Source: Prolixibacter sp. NT017 (GTDB taxonomy: Bacteria; Bacteroidota; Bacteroidia; Bacteroidales; Prolixibacteraceae). Taken from it: a stretch of 64,000 bases of DNA. The position numbers and the translations under genes were made by a program. The stretch covers positions 372,001 through 436,000 of the forward strand of contig NZ_BLAV01000001.1 in the NCBI RefSeq assembly GCF_009617875.1, given 5' to 3'. The notes below the pieces were generated by a model. It searched no databases. It had not been told where the DNA came from and saw only the letters and a list, made by a program, of their open reading frames with translations. This document shows, piece by piece, positions 55,054-63,715 of the stretch (its first letter is position 1; the number at the start of each line of letters is the position of its first letter).

Positions 55054-56184
55054 ATGAAAAGAACCTATTATTTTCTGTTACTATTGGTAGCAATAGTTCA
55101 GGCCTGTGGAAAGGACAATACACCGTCTGGTGGTGAAGGGAATGGAGAATATACTATTGATTGGAATGATGCTGCAGATAGCAGCAGCATGAGTTTGACT
55201 GATAATTTCTGGAATGCATCGGTTCATTATTTTAACAGTAGTAGCGACGGCAACAACAATTTTCAATACTGGCCGCAGGCTCACGCGTTAAATGTATTGG
55301 TAGATGCCTACAAAAGGACGGGGGACAATACCTATCTGTCGATTATCAATCAATGGTACGATGGAGTGAAGGCAGGAAATGGCGGCTCATTCCTGAATCA
55401 TTTTTATGATGACATGGAATGGAATGCTTTGGCTATGCTTCGCGTGTATGATGCAACCGGTGATACCCGCTTCAAAACGGCAGCCGAAACGGTATGGTCC
55501 GATATCCAGACAGGCTGGAATACAAACGGCGGGGGGGGCATTGCCTGGAATAAGTCTGAATTGTACAGTAAAAACGCCTGCTCAAACGGACCAGCTGCTG
55601 TACTGGCTGCTCTTTTATATGAGAGGTTCGGGGATGAATCAAACAAAGAATGGGCCATCAAAATCTATAACTGGGAAAAGGAGACACTTTTTAATCCTGC
55701 CAGTGGTGCGGTTTATGATAACCTGGATGCGAAAACAGGAGAGATAAAAACGAGTTGGGTTTTTACCTATAATCAAGGTACTTTTTTGGGAGCGGCATTG
55801 GAATTGTACAAGATTACAGGAGATAAGAGTTATCTGAACGATGCCGTGAAAGCCGCTGATTACACCTTAAATACATTGGTTAATAGCAATGATCAGTTGT
55901 TGAAAGACGAAGGTTCTGGCGACGGAGGCTTGTTCAAAGGCATTTTTATCCGGTATTTCAGCGAATTAATCAAGCTGCCTGATTTGGACTCTGGAACACA
56001 AAAACGCTATTTGACATTCCTAAAACACAATGCCGAAATACTTTGGAGAGAAGGCACCAATAAACAACAGGTCTTTTATAGTACGTATTGGAAAACAAAA
56101 CCTGTAAGCGCGACAGGATTAACTGAACAACTAAGTGGTTCCATGCTGATTGAAGCGGCGGCTTTGCTGCTGGCAAATCCATAA
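55054..56184 (+). CDS. GH76 endo-alpha-1,6-mannanase, second copy
   Basis: Predicted endo-mannanase of 376 residues, a lipoprotein (AIVQAC, Cys 18) likely on the cell surface. It shows the twin catalytic aspartates D119-D120 in HFYDDMEW, CSNGPAAVLAALLYERFG and FTYNQGTFLGAALELYKITGD. It is about 110 residues shorter than the GH76 in PUL 2 and diverged from it, so it is not a recent duplicate. It starts a four-enzyme run with GH97, GH92 and GH125. Confidence 0.93.
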   Translation: MKRTYYFLLLLVAIVQACGKDNTPSGGEGNGEYTIDWNDAADSSSMSLTDNFWNASVHYFNSSSDGNNNFQYWPQAHALNVLVDAYKRTGDNTYLSIINQWYDGVKAGNGGSFLNHFYDDMEWNALAMLRVYDATGDTRFKTAAETVWSDIQTGWNTNGGGGIAWNKSELYSKNACSNGPAAVLAALLYERFGDESNKEWAIKIYNWEKETLFNPASGAVYDNLDAKTGEIKTSWVFTYNQGTFLGAALELYKITGDKSYLNDAVKAADYTLNTLVNSNDQLLKDEGSGDGGLFKGIFIRYFSELIKLPDLDSGTQKRYLTFLKHNAEILWREGTNKQQVFYSTYWKTKPVSATGLTEQLSGSMLIEAAALLLANP

Positions 56185-56393
56185 TGAATGTCAAGTTGAT
56201 GTAAGATTTGTCATAAAGGAGAACACTTCCCGTTTTCATTGGATTGCTCTTACGCTAAAAGGTCCGCCTTAATTCAGGTTTTGTGGTTGAAAATTTATAA
56301 CGCATTCATTTTGATGAGTATATGTATGTTCTGATTTAGATTTCGCTCTGGTAGTTCCGGAGACCTGACAACTGATTAAATCAAACCTGTAAA

Positions 56394-58382
56394 ATGACAA
56401 AACACAAACATGCGATTTATCCGACTCGTTACAGTCACATACTTTTGGTACTGTTTCTGCTGGCTTTTCCGGTTATTCCTGCCCTGGCTGAAAAATCTTT
56501 TTTTGACCTTCATTCTCCGGACGGTCATATCAACATAGCAATTAATTTAACCGACCATATAGATTATGCCGTTTGTTATGATGATACGGTTTTGATGGAT
56601 AGTTGCTCGATGGCTCTTGCTCTGAAAGACGAAACTTTAGGAAGCAATCCGGAATTGGTCGCACATCGCATCTATACTATCAATGAAACGATTAAGCGTC
56701 CGGTGCCGCTTCGAAACGCATTAGTTAATAACAATTGTAATGTGTTGGTACTACGTTTTCAAAAACACTATTCGGTCGAATTCAGAGCATACAATGATGG
56801 GGTTGCTTATCGTTTCGTTACCCGGCAGGGAGAGCGGAAAATAGATGTGACGGATGAAGTAGTCGACTTGCACACTCCTGATACCTGTGATATGGTGGTT
56901 ACGCCAACTGCTTCGTTTCGGACTGCTTATGAGATTTCCTATGTCCGAACAACTTCAGGGAAGAATGCGGATTTGCATAAAAGTACGTTACCGGTGTTGA
57001 TCGATACCCGGAAAGGATATAAAATCCTGGTATCAGAAGCAGATCTATTTGACTATCCATGTTTATTTTTGAAAGGAGAAAAAGGAAACCGATCAAAAGG
57101 AGTTTTCCCCAAATGCCCTCTGGAATTTGGTCCGGATGGCGATCGGAGTTTGAAGATCGTGAAAAGAGCTAATTATATCGCCCGGACCGATGGAAACAGA
57201 AGCTTTCCGTGGAGGGTGTTCATGATTAGTCATAACGACCGACAAATATTCGAAAATGAAATGGTCTTTAAGTTATCACGGACAAATCAACTGGGAAAAA
57301 CTGACTGGATTAAGCCTGGCCAGGTGACCTGGGAATGGTGGCACGACGCTCGTTTGTACGGAGTCGATTTTAAATCGGGATATAACACCAATTCATATAA
57401 ATATTATATCGATTTTGCTTCTAAATTTGGTATCCCTTATATCATCATGGATGAAGGCTGGGCTAAAAGTACACTGGACCCATATACACCAAACCCTAAT
57501 ATCGATTTGTTTCGGCTCATCCACTATGGTCAGACCAGGCATGTTAAAATTATCCTGTGGCTTACCTGGCTTACGGTTCAAAATCATCCGGAACTTTTCA
57601 AAACGTTCAGTAAATGGGGAATTGCCGGCGTAAAGATTGATTTCATGGATCGGAGTGATCAATGGATGGTCAATTTCTACGAGCGTGTAGCGAGGGAGGC
57701 AGCCCAATATCATCTGTTTGTCGACTACCATGGAGCTTTTAAACCGGCAGGAATGGAGCGGGCTTTTCCCAATATTCTTGCTTACGAGGGAGTGGTCGGA
57801 ATGGAACAGAATATTAGCGGAGGAAGGGCGACTCCTGATAATAATGCTTATCTCCCGTTTATTCGGAATGTGGTGGGACCAATGGATTTTACGCCAGGTG
57901 CCATGACCTCTGTACATCCGGAAGATTACTGCTCAACACGAACGAACCCGGAAAGCATGGGGACGCGTGCCTACCAACTAGCCTTGTATGTGGTTTTTGA
58001 AAGCGGCCTCCAGATGTTGGCAGATAACCCGTTTTATTACTACCGGGAAAAGGAATGCACAGATTTTATCACTCATGTTCCGGTGCTCTGGGATGAAACC
58101 AGGGTAATGGCAGCCCGGGTTGGCTCATATTTCGTTGTCGCAAAGCGAAGAGGGGATAAATGGTTCATCGGAGCAATAACCAATAGTTCTGTCTGTGATT
58201 TGACGCTCCATCTTAATTTTTTAACCACGGGACGAAGCTACCAGATGACTGCTTTTGAGGATGGTATAAATGCAGACGTCCAGGCCATGGATTATAGAAA
58301 AATAACCAAAACAGTTCAACAGGGTGACAGTTTGCAAATCCATATGGTTCGCGATGGAGGATGGACCGCTGTGTTTCAATGA
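56394..58382 (+). CDS. GH97-family alpha-glycosidase, probably the retaining (alpha-galactosidase-like) type
   Basis: A 662-residue secreted protein. The signal region includes LLVLFLLAFPVIPALAEK (cleavage near residue 33). The N-terminal super-sandwich (about 35-300) has the motif AYNDGVAYRF. The TIM barrel (about 305-560) has WEWWHDARLYGVDFKSG and YIIMDEGWAKS. D416 in VKIDFMDRSDQ aligns with the nucleophile Asp415 of the Bacteroides thetaiotaomicron retaining enzyme BtGH97b. The inverting SusB-type enzymes use Glu elsewhere. The C-terminal beta domain begins after residue 575. Retaining members include alpha-galactosidases, so it may remove galactose branches from mannan (inference). Confidence 0.85.
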   Translation: MTKHKHAIYPTRYSHILLVLFLLAFPVIPALAEKSFFDLHSPDGHINIAINLTDHIDYAVCYDDTVLMDSCSMALALKDETLGSNPELVAHRIYTINETIKRPVPLRNALVNNNCNVLVLRFQKHYSVEFRAYNDGVAYRFVTRQGERKIDVTDEVVDLHTPDTCDMVVTPTASFRTAYEISYVRTTSGKNADLHKSTLPVLIDTRKGYKILVSEADLFDYPCLFLKGEKGNRSKGVFPKCPLEFGPDGDRSLKIVKRANYIARTDGNRSFPWRVFMISHNDRQIFENEMVFKLSRTNQLGKTDWIKPGQVTWEWWHDARLYGVDFKSGYNTNSYKYYIDFASKFGIPYIIMDEGWAKSTLDPYTPNPNIDLFRLIHYGQTRHVKIILWLTWLTVQNHPELFKTFSKWGIAGVKIDFMDRSDQWMVNFYERVAREAAQYHLFVDYHGAFKPAGMERAFPNILAYEGVVGMEQNISGGRATPDNNAYLPFIRNVVGPMDFTPGAMTSVHPEDYCSTRTNPESMGTRAYQLALYVVFESGLQMLADNPFYYYREKECTDFITHVPVLWDETRVMAARVGSYFVVAKRRGDKWFIGAITNSSVCDLTLHLNFLTTGRSYQMTAFEDGINADVQAMDYRKITKTVQQGDSLQIHMVRDGGWTAVFQ

Positions 58383-58414
58383 ATTTACAACAGAATTGAT
58401 TGAGATTGGAGGAA

Positions 58415-58455
58415 GGGCAACCGCACCAATGCTCTGGGCGGTTGTCCAATTTATT
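58415..58455 (+). terminator. Hairpin with short T tract between GH97 and GH92
   Basis: Inverted repeat gggcaaccgc (58415-58424) / gcggttgtcc (58438-58447), 10-bp stem with one G-U and a 13-nt loop, followed by aatttatt. It is probably a partial terminator inside the enzyme operon. Confidence 0.6.
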
Positions 58456-58474
58456 AAAGAAATAATTTAATAGC

Positions 58475-60613
58475 ATGATAAAACAGATAGTTACCGTACT
58501 GGTCGGACTGATGCTGGCGGGTTCGTTGCAGGCACAAAAAAAATTAACACAATATGTCAATCCCTTTTTAGGAACTGCTCCCTTAACAAACACTCAGGAT
58601 ATTGGCTACCACCCTCCTGAGGGGTGGCGGGTTTGGGCCGGATTGGTATTTCCCGGAGCTTCAGTTCCTAACGCTATGGTGCAGTTAAGTCCGGTAACCA
58701 AATTTCATACAGGGGCCGGATACCAATATGAGGATACCATTATACAAGCTTTTACTCATACGTGTAAAGGACACTGGAACTTGTGTAATATACCCGTTTT
58801 ACCGGTATCAGGAAAAATATCCGCCGATAACTTTGGGTCAGTCTTTAGCCATGATGATGAATCTGCTCATCCCGGATATTATCAAGTGAACCTGAAACGG
58901 TATGGAATTAATGCTGAGTTGACTTCCACTTTACATTGTGGTTTTCACCGTTATTCTTATCCGAAAGGCGACAATAAAAAACTCGTTGTAAACCTGCCCG
59001 TTTCCAATGAGCGTGTCCGGGATTGGGGGATAAAACAGGAAGGCGCACATGCCTTCAGTGGCTATCAGGAAACCGGGTCCCGGATTTATTTTTATGCTCA
59101 GACCAATATAGAGATTCAACGAATAGAGGAGTTGAAGCAAAGCGGTAAAGATCTGCCTGTTGTCAGTTTTAAACAAGACACAGCAGCTCTGGAAATGAAA
59201 ATAGGCCTTTCATTTGTAAGCGTTGCTAATGCCAGGGAAAATCTGGAAGCTGAATTGGGCAACAAAAGTTTTGAAGAGGTAAAAGACGAGGCTGCTGACG
59301 AATGGGAGAATCTGCTTTCGAAAGTCGTGGTTTCGGGAGGTACCGAAGAACAAAAGGAGCTGTTTTATTCCTCTTTGTATCGGTCTTTTTTGTGGCCTGC
59401 TTTGCGAAGTGATGTGAATGGTCAATTTATGGATGAGGGTGGCAAAGTCGTGAAAAAGAATTTCAGGTATTATACGCTTCCTTCACTTTGGGATACTTAC
59501 AGGAACAAGTTGGTATTATTGGGATGGCTATCGCCTGGAGTTACCGGTGATGTTATTCAATCGCTGGTGGATCGGGGAGAGGTTACAGGGTTTATCCCAA
59601 CATTCTTTCATGGAGACCATGCGGCAGCATTTATTGCCGGTTCTTATCTTAGAGGAATCCATAATTTTGATACGAAAGAGGCTTATCGTCTGCTGCTTAG
59701 AAATGCTACGGTGGCAGGCGGTACGAGACCTTACCTGGCAGAATACATCGAGAAAGGATATATATCCACCCCGGAGGTAAAGAATCCAAATGTAGAGACC
59801 AAGGCGAAAGCGGCTGTTACCAAAACACTGGAATATGCTTACGATGACTATGCGGTAGCTTTGCTTGCAAAAGTATTTCATGACCAGAAAAATTATCAGG
59901 CTTTGATGAAACGTTCGGAAAACTATCGACACCTGTTCGATCCTTCATCAGGTCTGATGAGGGGGCGTCTTGCAAATGGGAAATGGGTGACACCGTTCAA
60001 TCCTGAATACCCATATTATGAATATATGTATCGGGAAGCTAATGCCTGGCAATCGTCTTTTTTTGTACCGCAAAATCCGCGGGGACTAATCGATCTATAC
60101 CCAAGTAAAAAGGCATTTGAAGAAAAGCTGGATTCTTTATTTACGATTCCCTGGAATAGCAAATACATAGCCAGAAATGTCTCTTCTTTTATCGGTCAAT
60201 ATTGTCATGGAAACCAGCCCGACCATAACTATCCCTACCTCTATTATTTTATAGGGAAACAGCCAAAATCACAGGCGGTCATCGACAGTATTATGAACCA
60301 TTTCTACGGTATGGGAAAAGACGGATTGGCTTTATGCGGAATGGATGATGCAGGCGAAATGTCTTCCTGGTATGTATTTAATGCTATCGGGCTATATCCC
60401 TACTCTCCGGCTGACCCAAATTATATCGTTACGGTACCGGTTTTTGATAAGGTCGAGATCCGTCTGGATGATCAGTCAACATTCACGATTGAGAGGAAAG
60501 GTGTCGGAAAGCGGATCCGTAGTATCACCTATGATCAACAACCGCTAGATGGCTGGTTTATTTCCCATAAAAAATTGAAAGAGGGAGGTAGAATAATTAT
60601 CACAACTGAATAG
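58475..60613 (+). CDS. GH92 alpha-mannosidase, divergent acid motif
   Basis: Calcium-dependent inverting exo-alpha-mannosidase family protein of 712 residues with a signal peptide ending SLQAQ (residue 21). N-terminal beta-sandwich (about 22-250) carries YVNPFLGT and VFPGASVPNAMVQLSP. The (alpha/alpha)6 barrel follows, with PSLWDTYRNKLVLL, FIPTFFHGDHAAAFIAGSY and the late motif GMDDAGEMSSWYVFNAIGLYP. Typical GH92 enzymes read GNEDxGQMSAWYVF there, the Glu being the acid. Here it is D624, with Glu for Gln at 628. The early THTCKGHWNLCNIPVLP also departs from the common THLSGTG form. It likely belongs to a divergent subfamily. Confidence 0.88.
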   Translation: MIKQIVTVLVGLMLAGSLQAQKKLTQYVNPFLGTAPLTNTQDIGYHPPEGWRVWAGLVFPGASVPNAMVQLSPVTKFHTGAGYQYEDTIIQAFTHTCKGHWNLCNIPVLPVSGKISADNFGSVFSHDDESAHPGYYQVNLKRYGINAELTSTLHCGFHRYSYPKGDNKKLVVNLPVSNERVRDWGIKQEGAHAFSGYQETGSRIYFYAQTNIEIQRIEELKQSGKDLPVVSFKQDTAALEMKIGLSFVSVANARENLEAELGNKSFEEVKDEAADEWENLLSKVVVSGGTEEQKELFYSSLYRSFLWPALRSDVNGQFMDEGGKVVKKNFRYYTLPSLWDTYRNKLVLLGWLSPGVTGDVIQSLVDRGEVTGFIPTFFHGDHAAAFIAGSYLRGIHNFDTKEAYRLLLRNATVAGGTRPYLAEYIEKGYISTPEVKNPNVETKAKAAVTKTLEYAYDDYAVALLAKVFHDQKNYQALMKRSENYRHLFDPSSGLMRGRLANGKWVTPFNPEYPYYEYMYREANAWQSSFFVPQNPRGLIDLYPSKKAFEEKLDSLFTIPWNSKYIARNVSSFIGQYCHGNQPDHNYPYLYYFIGKQPKSQAVIDSIMNHFYGMGKDGLALCGMDDAGEMSSWYVFNAIGLYPYSPADPNYIVTVPVFDKVEIRLDDQSTFTIERKGVGKRIRSITYDQQPLDGWFISHKKLKEGGRIIITTE

Positions 60614-60657
60614 CGACAAGGATATTCATGTCAAACAGAATCTAAATCCAGAAAAAT

Positions 60658-62091
60658 ATGACTACCCGAAGGAACTTTATCAGAACAGGGACGCTTACCA
60701 CTGCGGGCCTGACCATTTCCGGTCTGAATGTGGTGAAAGGAAAAAAGCAAATGACTGCGTTCCGGTCGAAACGCCCTGAACCATCGAAACGCAATTTTAC
60801 CTCTCAAGCCGTTGAAACAGCGGTCAGGGATACAAAAGCCAAAATAAAAGACCCCAAGCTGGCCTGGATGTTTGAGAATTGTTATCCTAATACGCTTGAT
60901 ACAACTGTGGAATTCACAAAAATTGACGGACGCCCTGATACATTTGTGATTACCGGTGATATTCATGCTATGTGGCTCCGCGACTCTTCTGCCCAGGTGT
61001 GGCCCTATCTCCCGTTGGTGAACCAGGATTCGGAATTGAAAGCGTTGCTTTCCGGTGTCATCAACAGACAAACGCAATGTATTCTTTTCGATCCTTATGC
61101 AAATGCATTCAATAAAGATGAGACGGAGAAAAGTGAATGGATGAGTGACCTGACGGATATGAAGCCAGGCTTGCATGAGCGAAAATGGGAGATTGATTCT
61201 TTGTGTTATCCTGTTCGGCTTGCCTGGCATTACTGGCAGAAAACCGGTGATATTCATCCTTTCGACGAAAAATGGAAAAAAGCAGCTGAATTGATCTATA
61301 AAACCTTCGTCACTCAACAACGGAAAGAGGGATTGGGCCCTTATAAATTTGAACGGGAAACAACCCGTCAACTTGATACCCTCTCGAACAACGGACACGG
61401 CCGGCCGCTCAATCCGGTCGGACTCATAAATTCCGCATTTCGTCCGTCCGATGACGCAACCACTTATGGTTTTCTTGTTCCGTCCAACTTGTTTGCTGTT
61501 ACATCACTAAAACAGATGTCAGATATTAGTGAAGAAATCTATGGTGATAAAGTTTTTGCGGAAAAATGCAGAGCATTGGCAACTGAGGTGGAAGATGCTA
61601 TTCAGCGTTACGCGATAATTGAACATCCCAAATATGGAAAGGTTTTTGCCTACGAGGTGGATGGATTTGGTAATGCAACTTTGATGGATGACAGTAATGT
61701 GCCAAGTTTATTGGCATTGCCCTATCTTGGGTGTGTGGAGTCAGATAATGAAACTTATCAGAACACCCGGGAACTGGTGTGGAGTGAGGATAATCCCTAT
61801 TTTTTTAAGGGGAAGGCAGCGGAAGGAATTGGCGGCCCACATATTGGGTACGATATGGTTTGGCCCATGAGTATTATTATGAGGGCAATGACGAGCACGG
61901 ACGACAGAGAAATTTCATGGTGTGTGAAAACTCTTCGAGACACGGATGCGGGGACTGGATTTATGCATGAAGCATTTCATAAGGATAATCCCATGACGTT
62001 CACCCGTTCATGGTTTGCCTGGGCTAACACACTTTTCGGGGAGTTAATTCTAAAATTGGTTAACGAAGGAAAAATGAAATGCCTGGAATAA
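60658..62091 (+). CDS. GH125 exo-alpha-1,6-mannosidase with Tat-like leader
   Basis: Removes terminal alpha-1,6-linked mannose, completing breakdown of the mannan backbone started by GH76. The 477 residues contain the DUF1237/GH125 (alpha/alpha)6 barrel. DIHAMWLRDSSAQVWPYLP (D109) lies in the substrate site, with LHERKWEIDSLCYPVRLAW, PHIGYDMVWPMSIIMRA, GFMHEAFHKDNP and FTRSWFAWANTLFGELIL as family motifs. The N-terminus MTTRRNFIRTG followed by a weakly hydrophobic segment looks like a twin-arginine (Tat) export signal. It is the last gene of PUL 3, 44 bp after GH92. Confidence 0.93.
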   Translation: MTTRRNFIRTGTLTTAGLTISGLNVVKGKKQMTAFRSKRPEPSKRNFTSQAVETAVRDTKAKIKDPKLAWMFENCYPNTLDTTVEFTKIDGRPDTFVITGDIHAMWLRDSSAQVWPYLPLVNQDSELKALLSGVINRQTQCILFDPYANAFNKDETEKSEWMSDLTDMKPGLHERKWEIDSLCYPVRLAWHYWQKTGDIHPFDEKWKKAAELIYKTFVTQQRKEGLGPYKFERETTRQLDTLSNNGHGRPLNPVGLINSAFRPSDDATTYGFLVPSNLFAVTSLKQMSDISEEIYGDKVFAEKCRALATEVEDAIQRYAIIEHPKYGKVFAYEVDGFGNATLMDDSNVPSLLALPYLGCVESDNETYQNTRELVWSEDNPYFFKGKAAEGIGGPHIGYDMVWPMSIIMRAMTSTDDREISWCVKTLRDTDAGTGFMHEAFHKDNPMTFTRSWFAWANTLFGELILKLVNEGKMKCLE

Positions 62092-62144
62092 ACAACGACA
62101 GAAGACAAACAACTGGCAGGTTTTTTCATAGATAGTAGATTAGC

Positions 62145-62180
62145 GGACTCTTCTTCCATAACGGGGGAGAGTCCATTTTC
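62145..62180 (+). terminator. Terminator at the end of PUL 3
   Basis: Arms 62145-62156 and 62163-62174 pair over 12 bp (three G-U pairs) with a 6-nt loop, followed by attttc. It lies 53 bp after the GH125 stop. Confidence 0.7.
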
Positions 62181-63296
62181 AAAGCGCGTCTTATTGCTCA
62201 GTCCATGAGAAAACATTTTTACTGGTAGGAAACATCTGATTCTGGTGCTAAATGCCTTTGCGACGCATCAATTTACAACAGAACTTTCAAATGTTCTAAT
62301 ACCTTTAAAACTTCATCTTTTTCTGGGAGGCAAATAATCTGTCGTTCATCTCCCTGTTCAAAAACGTGTTTAATTTACTGGGCTCACGTTTAACCAGTCT
62401 GTTTTGTCTATATCCCCAGATATTACTCTTTGTATTTTCGACAAGTCAGAGGGAGATTTTTATTTCTTCTTCTTTTCCAGCTCGATATCGTAATAAGTTT
62501 GGTAATAATCGTAAAAATACCTTTCATCAATACCCGGTTTTCCCCATTCTGAGGACAAAGGTTGGATTCTACGTTACCCTTTGGTTATAGTCTCTAGTGT
62601 CTGAGTAGACTCGTGGAATTCCATGACATTTTTTTCGACTGTTTTCTTTTCTTAAGTTCATATTTCAGAATTTTATCAGATTGTATTCCTTTGTGATTGA
62701 GGTTTTTGGAATTGTTTCATAATACTTTGATGAATCAAAAATAAGCAAGATTGTTATTCTTATACACCATGAGGAATGACGTATATTTCTCATCATGAGG
62801 TGCTTAATGATTTAGTGGTTTTTCGCATTTGATCCACATTTTTCCTTTTGAAATAAACGTATAACGTGTTTATAATAAATGCATTCTGAATTGCGTGAAC
62901 TATAAGGTGATCTGTTTTTAAGCGTTTGCGGCAAATAGTTGTTTTTCATATAAAAGTAAAGAGGGGGTTGAATCCTGGTACCTCGTCGAAAATGAAGGGG
63001 GTAGAGCGATGCTTTAACCCCTTTTTTGTTTGTGATATCTTCTGTTTTCGAAATAAGTCATCAAATGCGAATAAGTGGCAATTATTAATTTACAAAGGGA
63101 AAAAACCGGTATTTGTAAAAGATTCCCGATTGAGACGGATAATTTCAATTTCAAACCGAGACTGATGAAACAACCGTTTAACAACCTGACCAAACAAGAT
63201 ATTTATCTTCCTGTGACTCCTGCTTTCCTGTATTATCCAGTTACGAAGCAAAACACCCTATTTGTTCTGTGCGAGATGTAATCAACTGATAAATAA
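62181..63296. other. 1.1-kb AT-rich stretch without an intact gene
   Basis: I see no convincing protein on either strand. A - strand frame at about 62460-62572 reads RRIQPLSSEWGKPGIDERYF and then a Tyr/Asp-rich end with KKKK before the stop. It looks protein-like but is short and without a start, so it may be a gene remnant. A structured hairpin with T tract is listed separately at 62964-63027. Stretches of low complexity (T-rich) fill the rest. Confidence 0.5.
62964..63027 (+). ncRNA. Possible small RNA 3' end or orphan terminator
   Basis: Arms ggggttgaa (62964-62972) and tttaacccc (63013-63021) pair over 9 bp with one G-U, enclosing a 40-nt region that can form a smaller stem, then six T residues (63022-63027). 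No gene on the + strand ends within 800 bp upstream apart from PUL 3, which already has a terminator. It may therefore end a small transcript. The start and a promoter are not identified. Confidence 0.3.
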
Positions 63297-63624
63297 TTTT
63301 CCCGCAAATCTTATGGATTCATCAGGGGAGACAATCTGGATAACATAACTGAATTGTTCGAAGGAAGCCAATACGGTCAGAGGAGCCGACATTTGTGCGG
63401 TTTTGTATGCCATCGTTTCTATTGTCAGCTGTTTACTGGTTGACGGGCAAATTGTCCGATTGGATGGGGTGAGCAGCCTTTGGGGCAGCATCAGTGCCGA
63501 AGGGAAAGCGACCGCTGATGAAGCAAATGCCACTACAATTAAAGGAGCGAAAGTCGTTTTTTCTCCGGGCAAAGAGATAAAAGAAATGCTGAAAACAGTA
63601 AGCTGCACGAAAAGGGGGGGATGA
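63297..63624 (+). pseudogene. Frameshifted HU-like (HU-HIG domain) DNA-binding protein remnant
   Basis: From 63364 the frame reads EANTVRGADICAVLYAIVSI, then LLVDGQIVRLDGVSSLWGSI, SAEGKATADEANATTIKGAK and VVFSPGKEIKEMLKTV to TGA at 63622. This matches the Bacteroidota HU-like family, in which xxVDGQIVRLGxLGSF and FxPGKEIKEMLKTVKFTK are typical. The preceding part of the domain continues one frame away, from 63297 (SRKSYGFIRGDNLDNITELF), so a single-base-class frameshift near 63363 splits the gene. No start codon is in frame upstream, and residues normally Gly-Ser-Phe are altered (VSSLWG). It is a decayed gene, not an active one. Confidence 0.7.
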
Positions 63625-63631
63625 CCGTAAA

Positions 63632-63715
63632 ATTCTGCGCCGTGGAAATTTTTTTTTCACAGCACAAAAATAAATTCTCACGGCATAAAAATTTTTTTTC
63701 ACCGCAGAGAATTTA
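63632..63715. repeat. 42-bp imperfect tandem repeat, two copies
   Basis: Copies at 63632-63673 and 63674-63715 both begin ATTCT, contain a run of eight or nine T residues followed by CAC at the same offset, and continue with GCA. They differ at roughly a third of positions. They begin 8 bp after the HU-like pseudogene stop. Internal pieces such as ccgtg and cacgg can pair, so hairpins are possible. Nothing recognised lies between 63716 and the window end. Confidence 0.55.

Noticed and set aside
60631..61398. Long open frame (255 codons) on the - strand opposite GH125
   Set aside because: It lies wholly against an unmistakable GH125 gene, its residues are rich in Arg, His, Phe and Cys as expected for an antisense shadow, and it has no family motif.
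62366..62590. A 74-codon + strand frame in the gene-free region
   Set aside because: Low-complexity, Phe/Ser/Arg-rich translation from AT-rich DNA without motif or ribosome-binding context.
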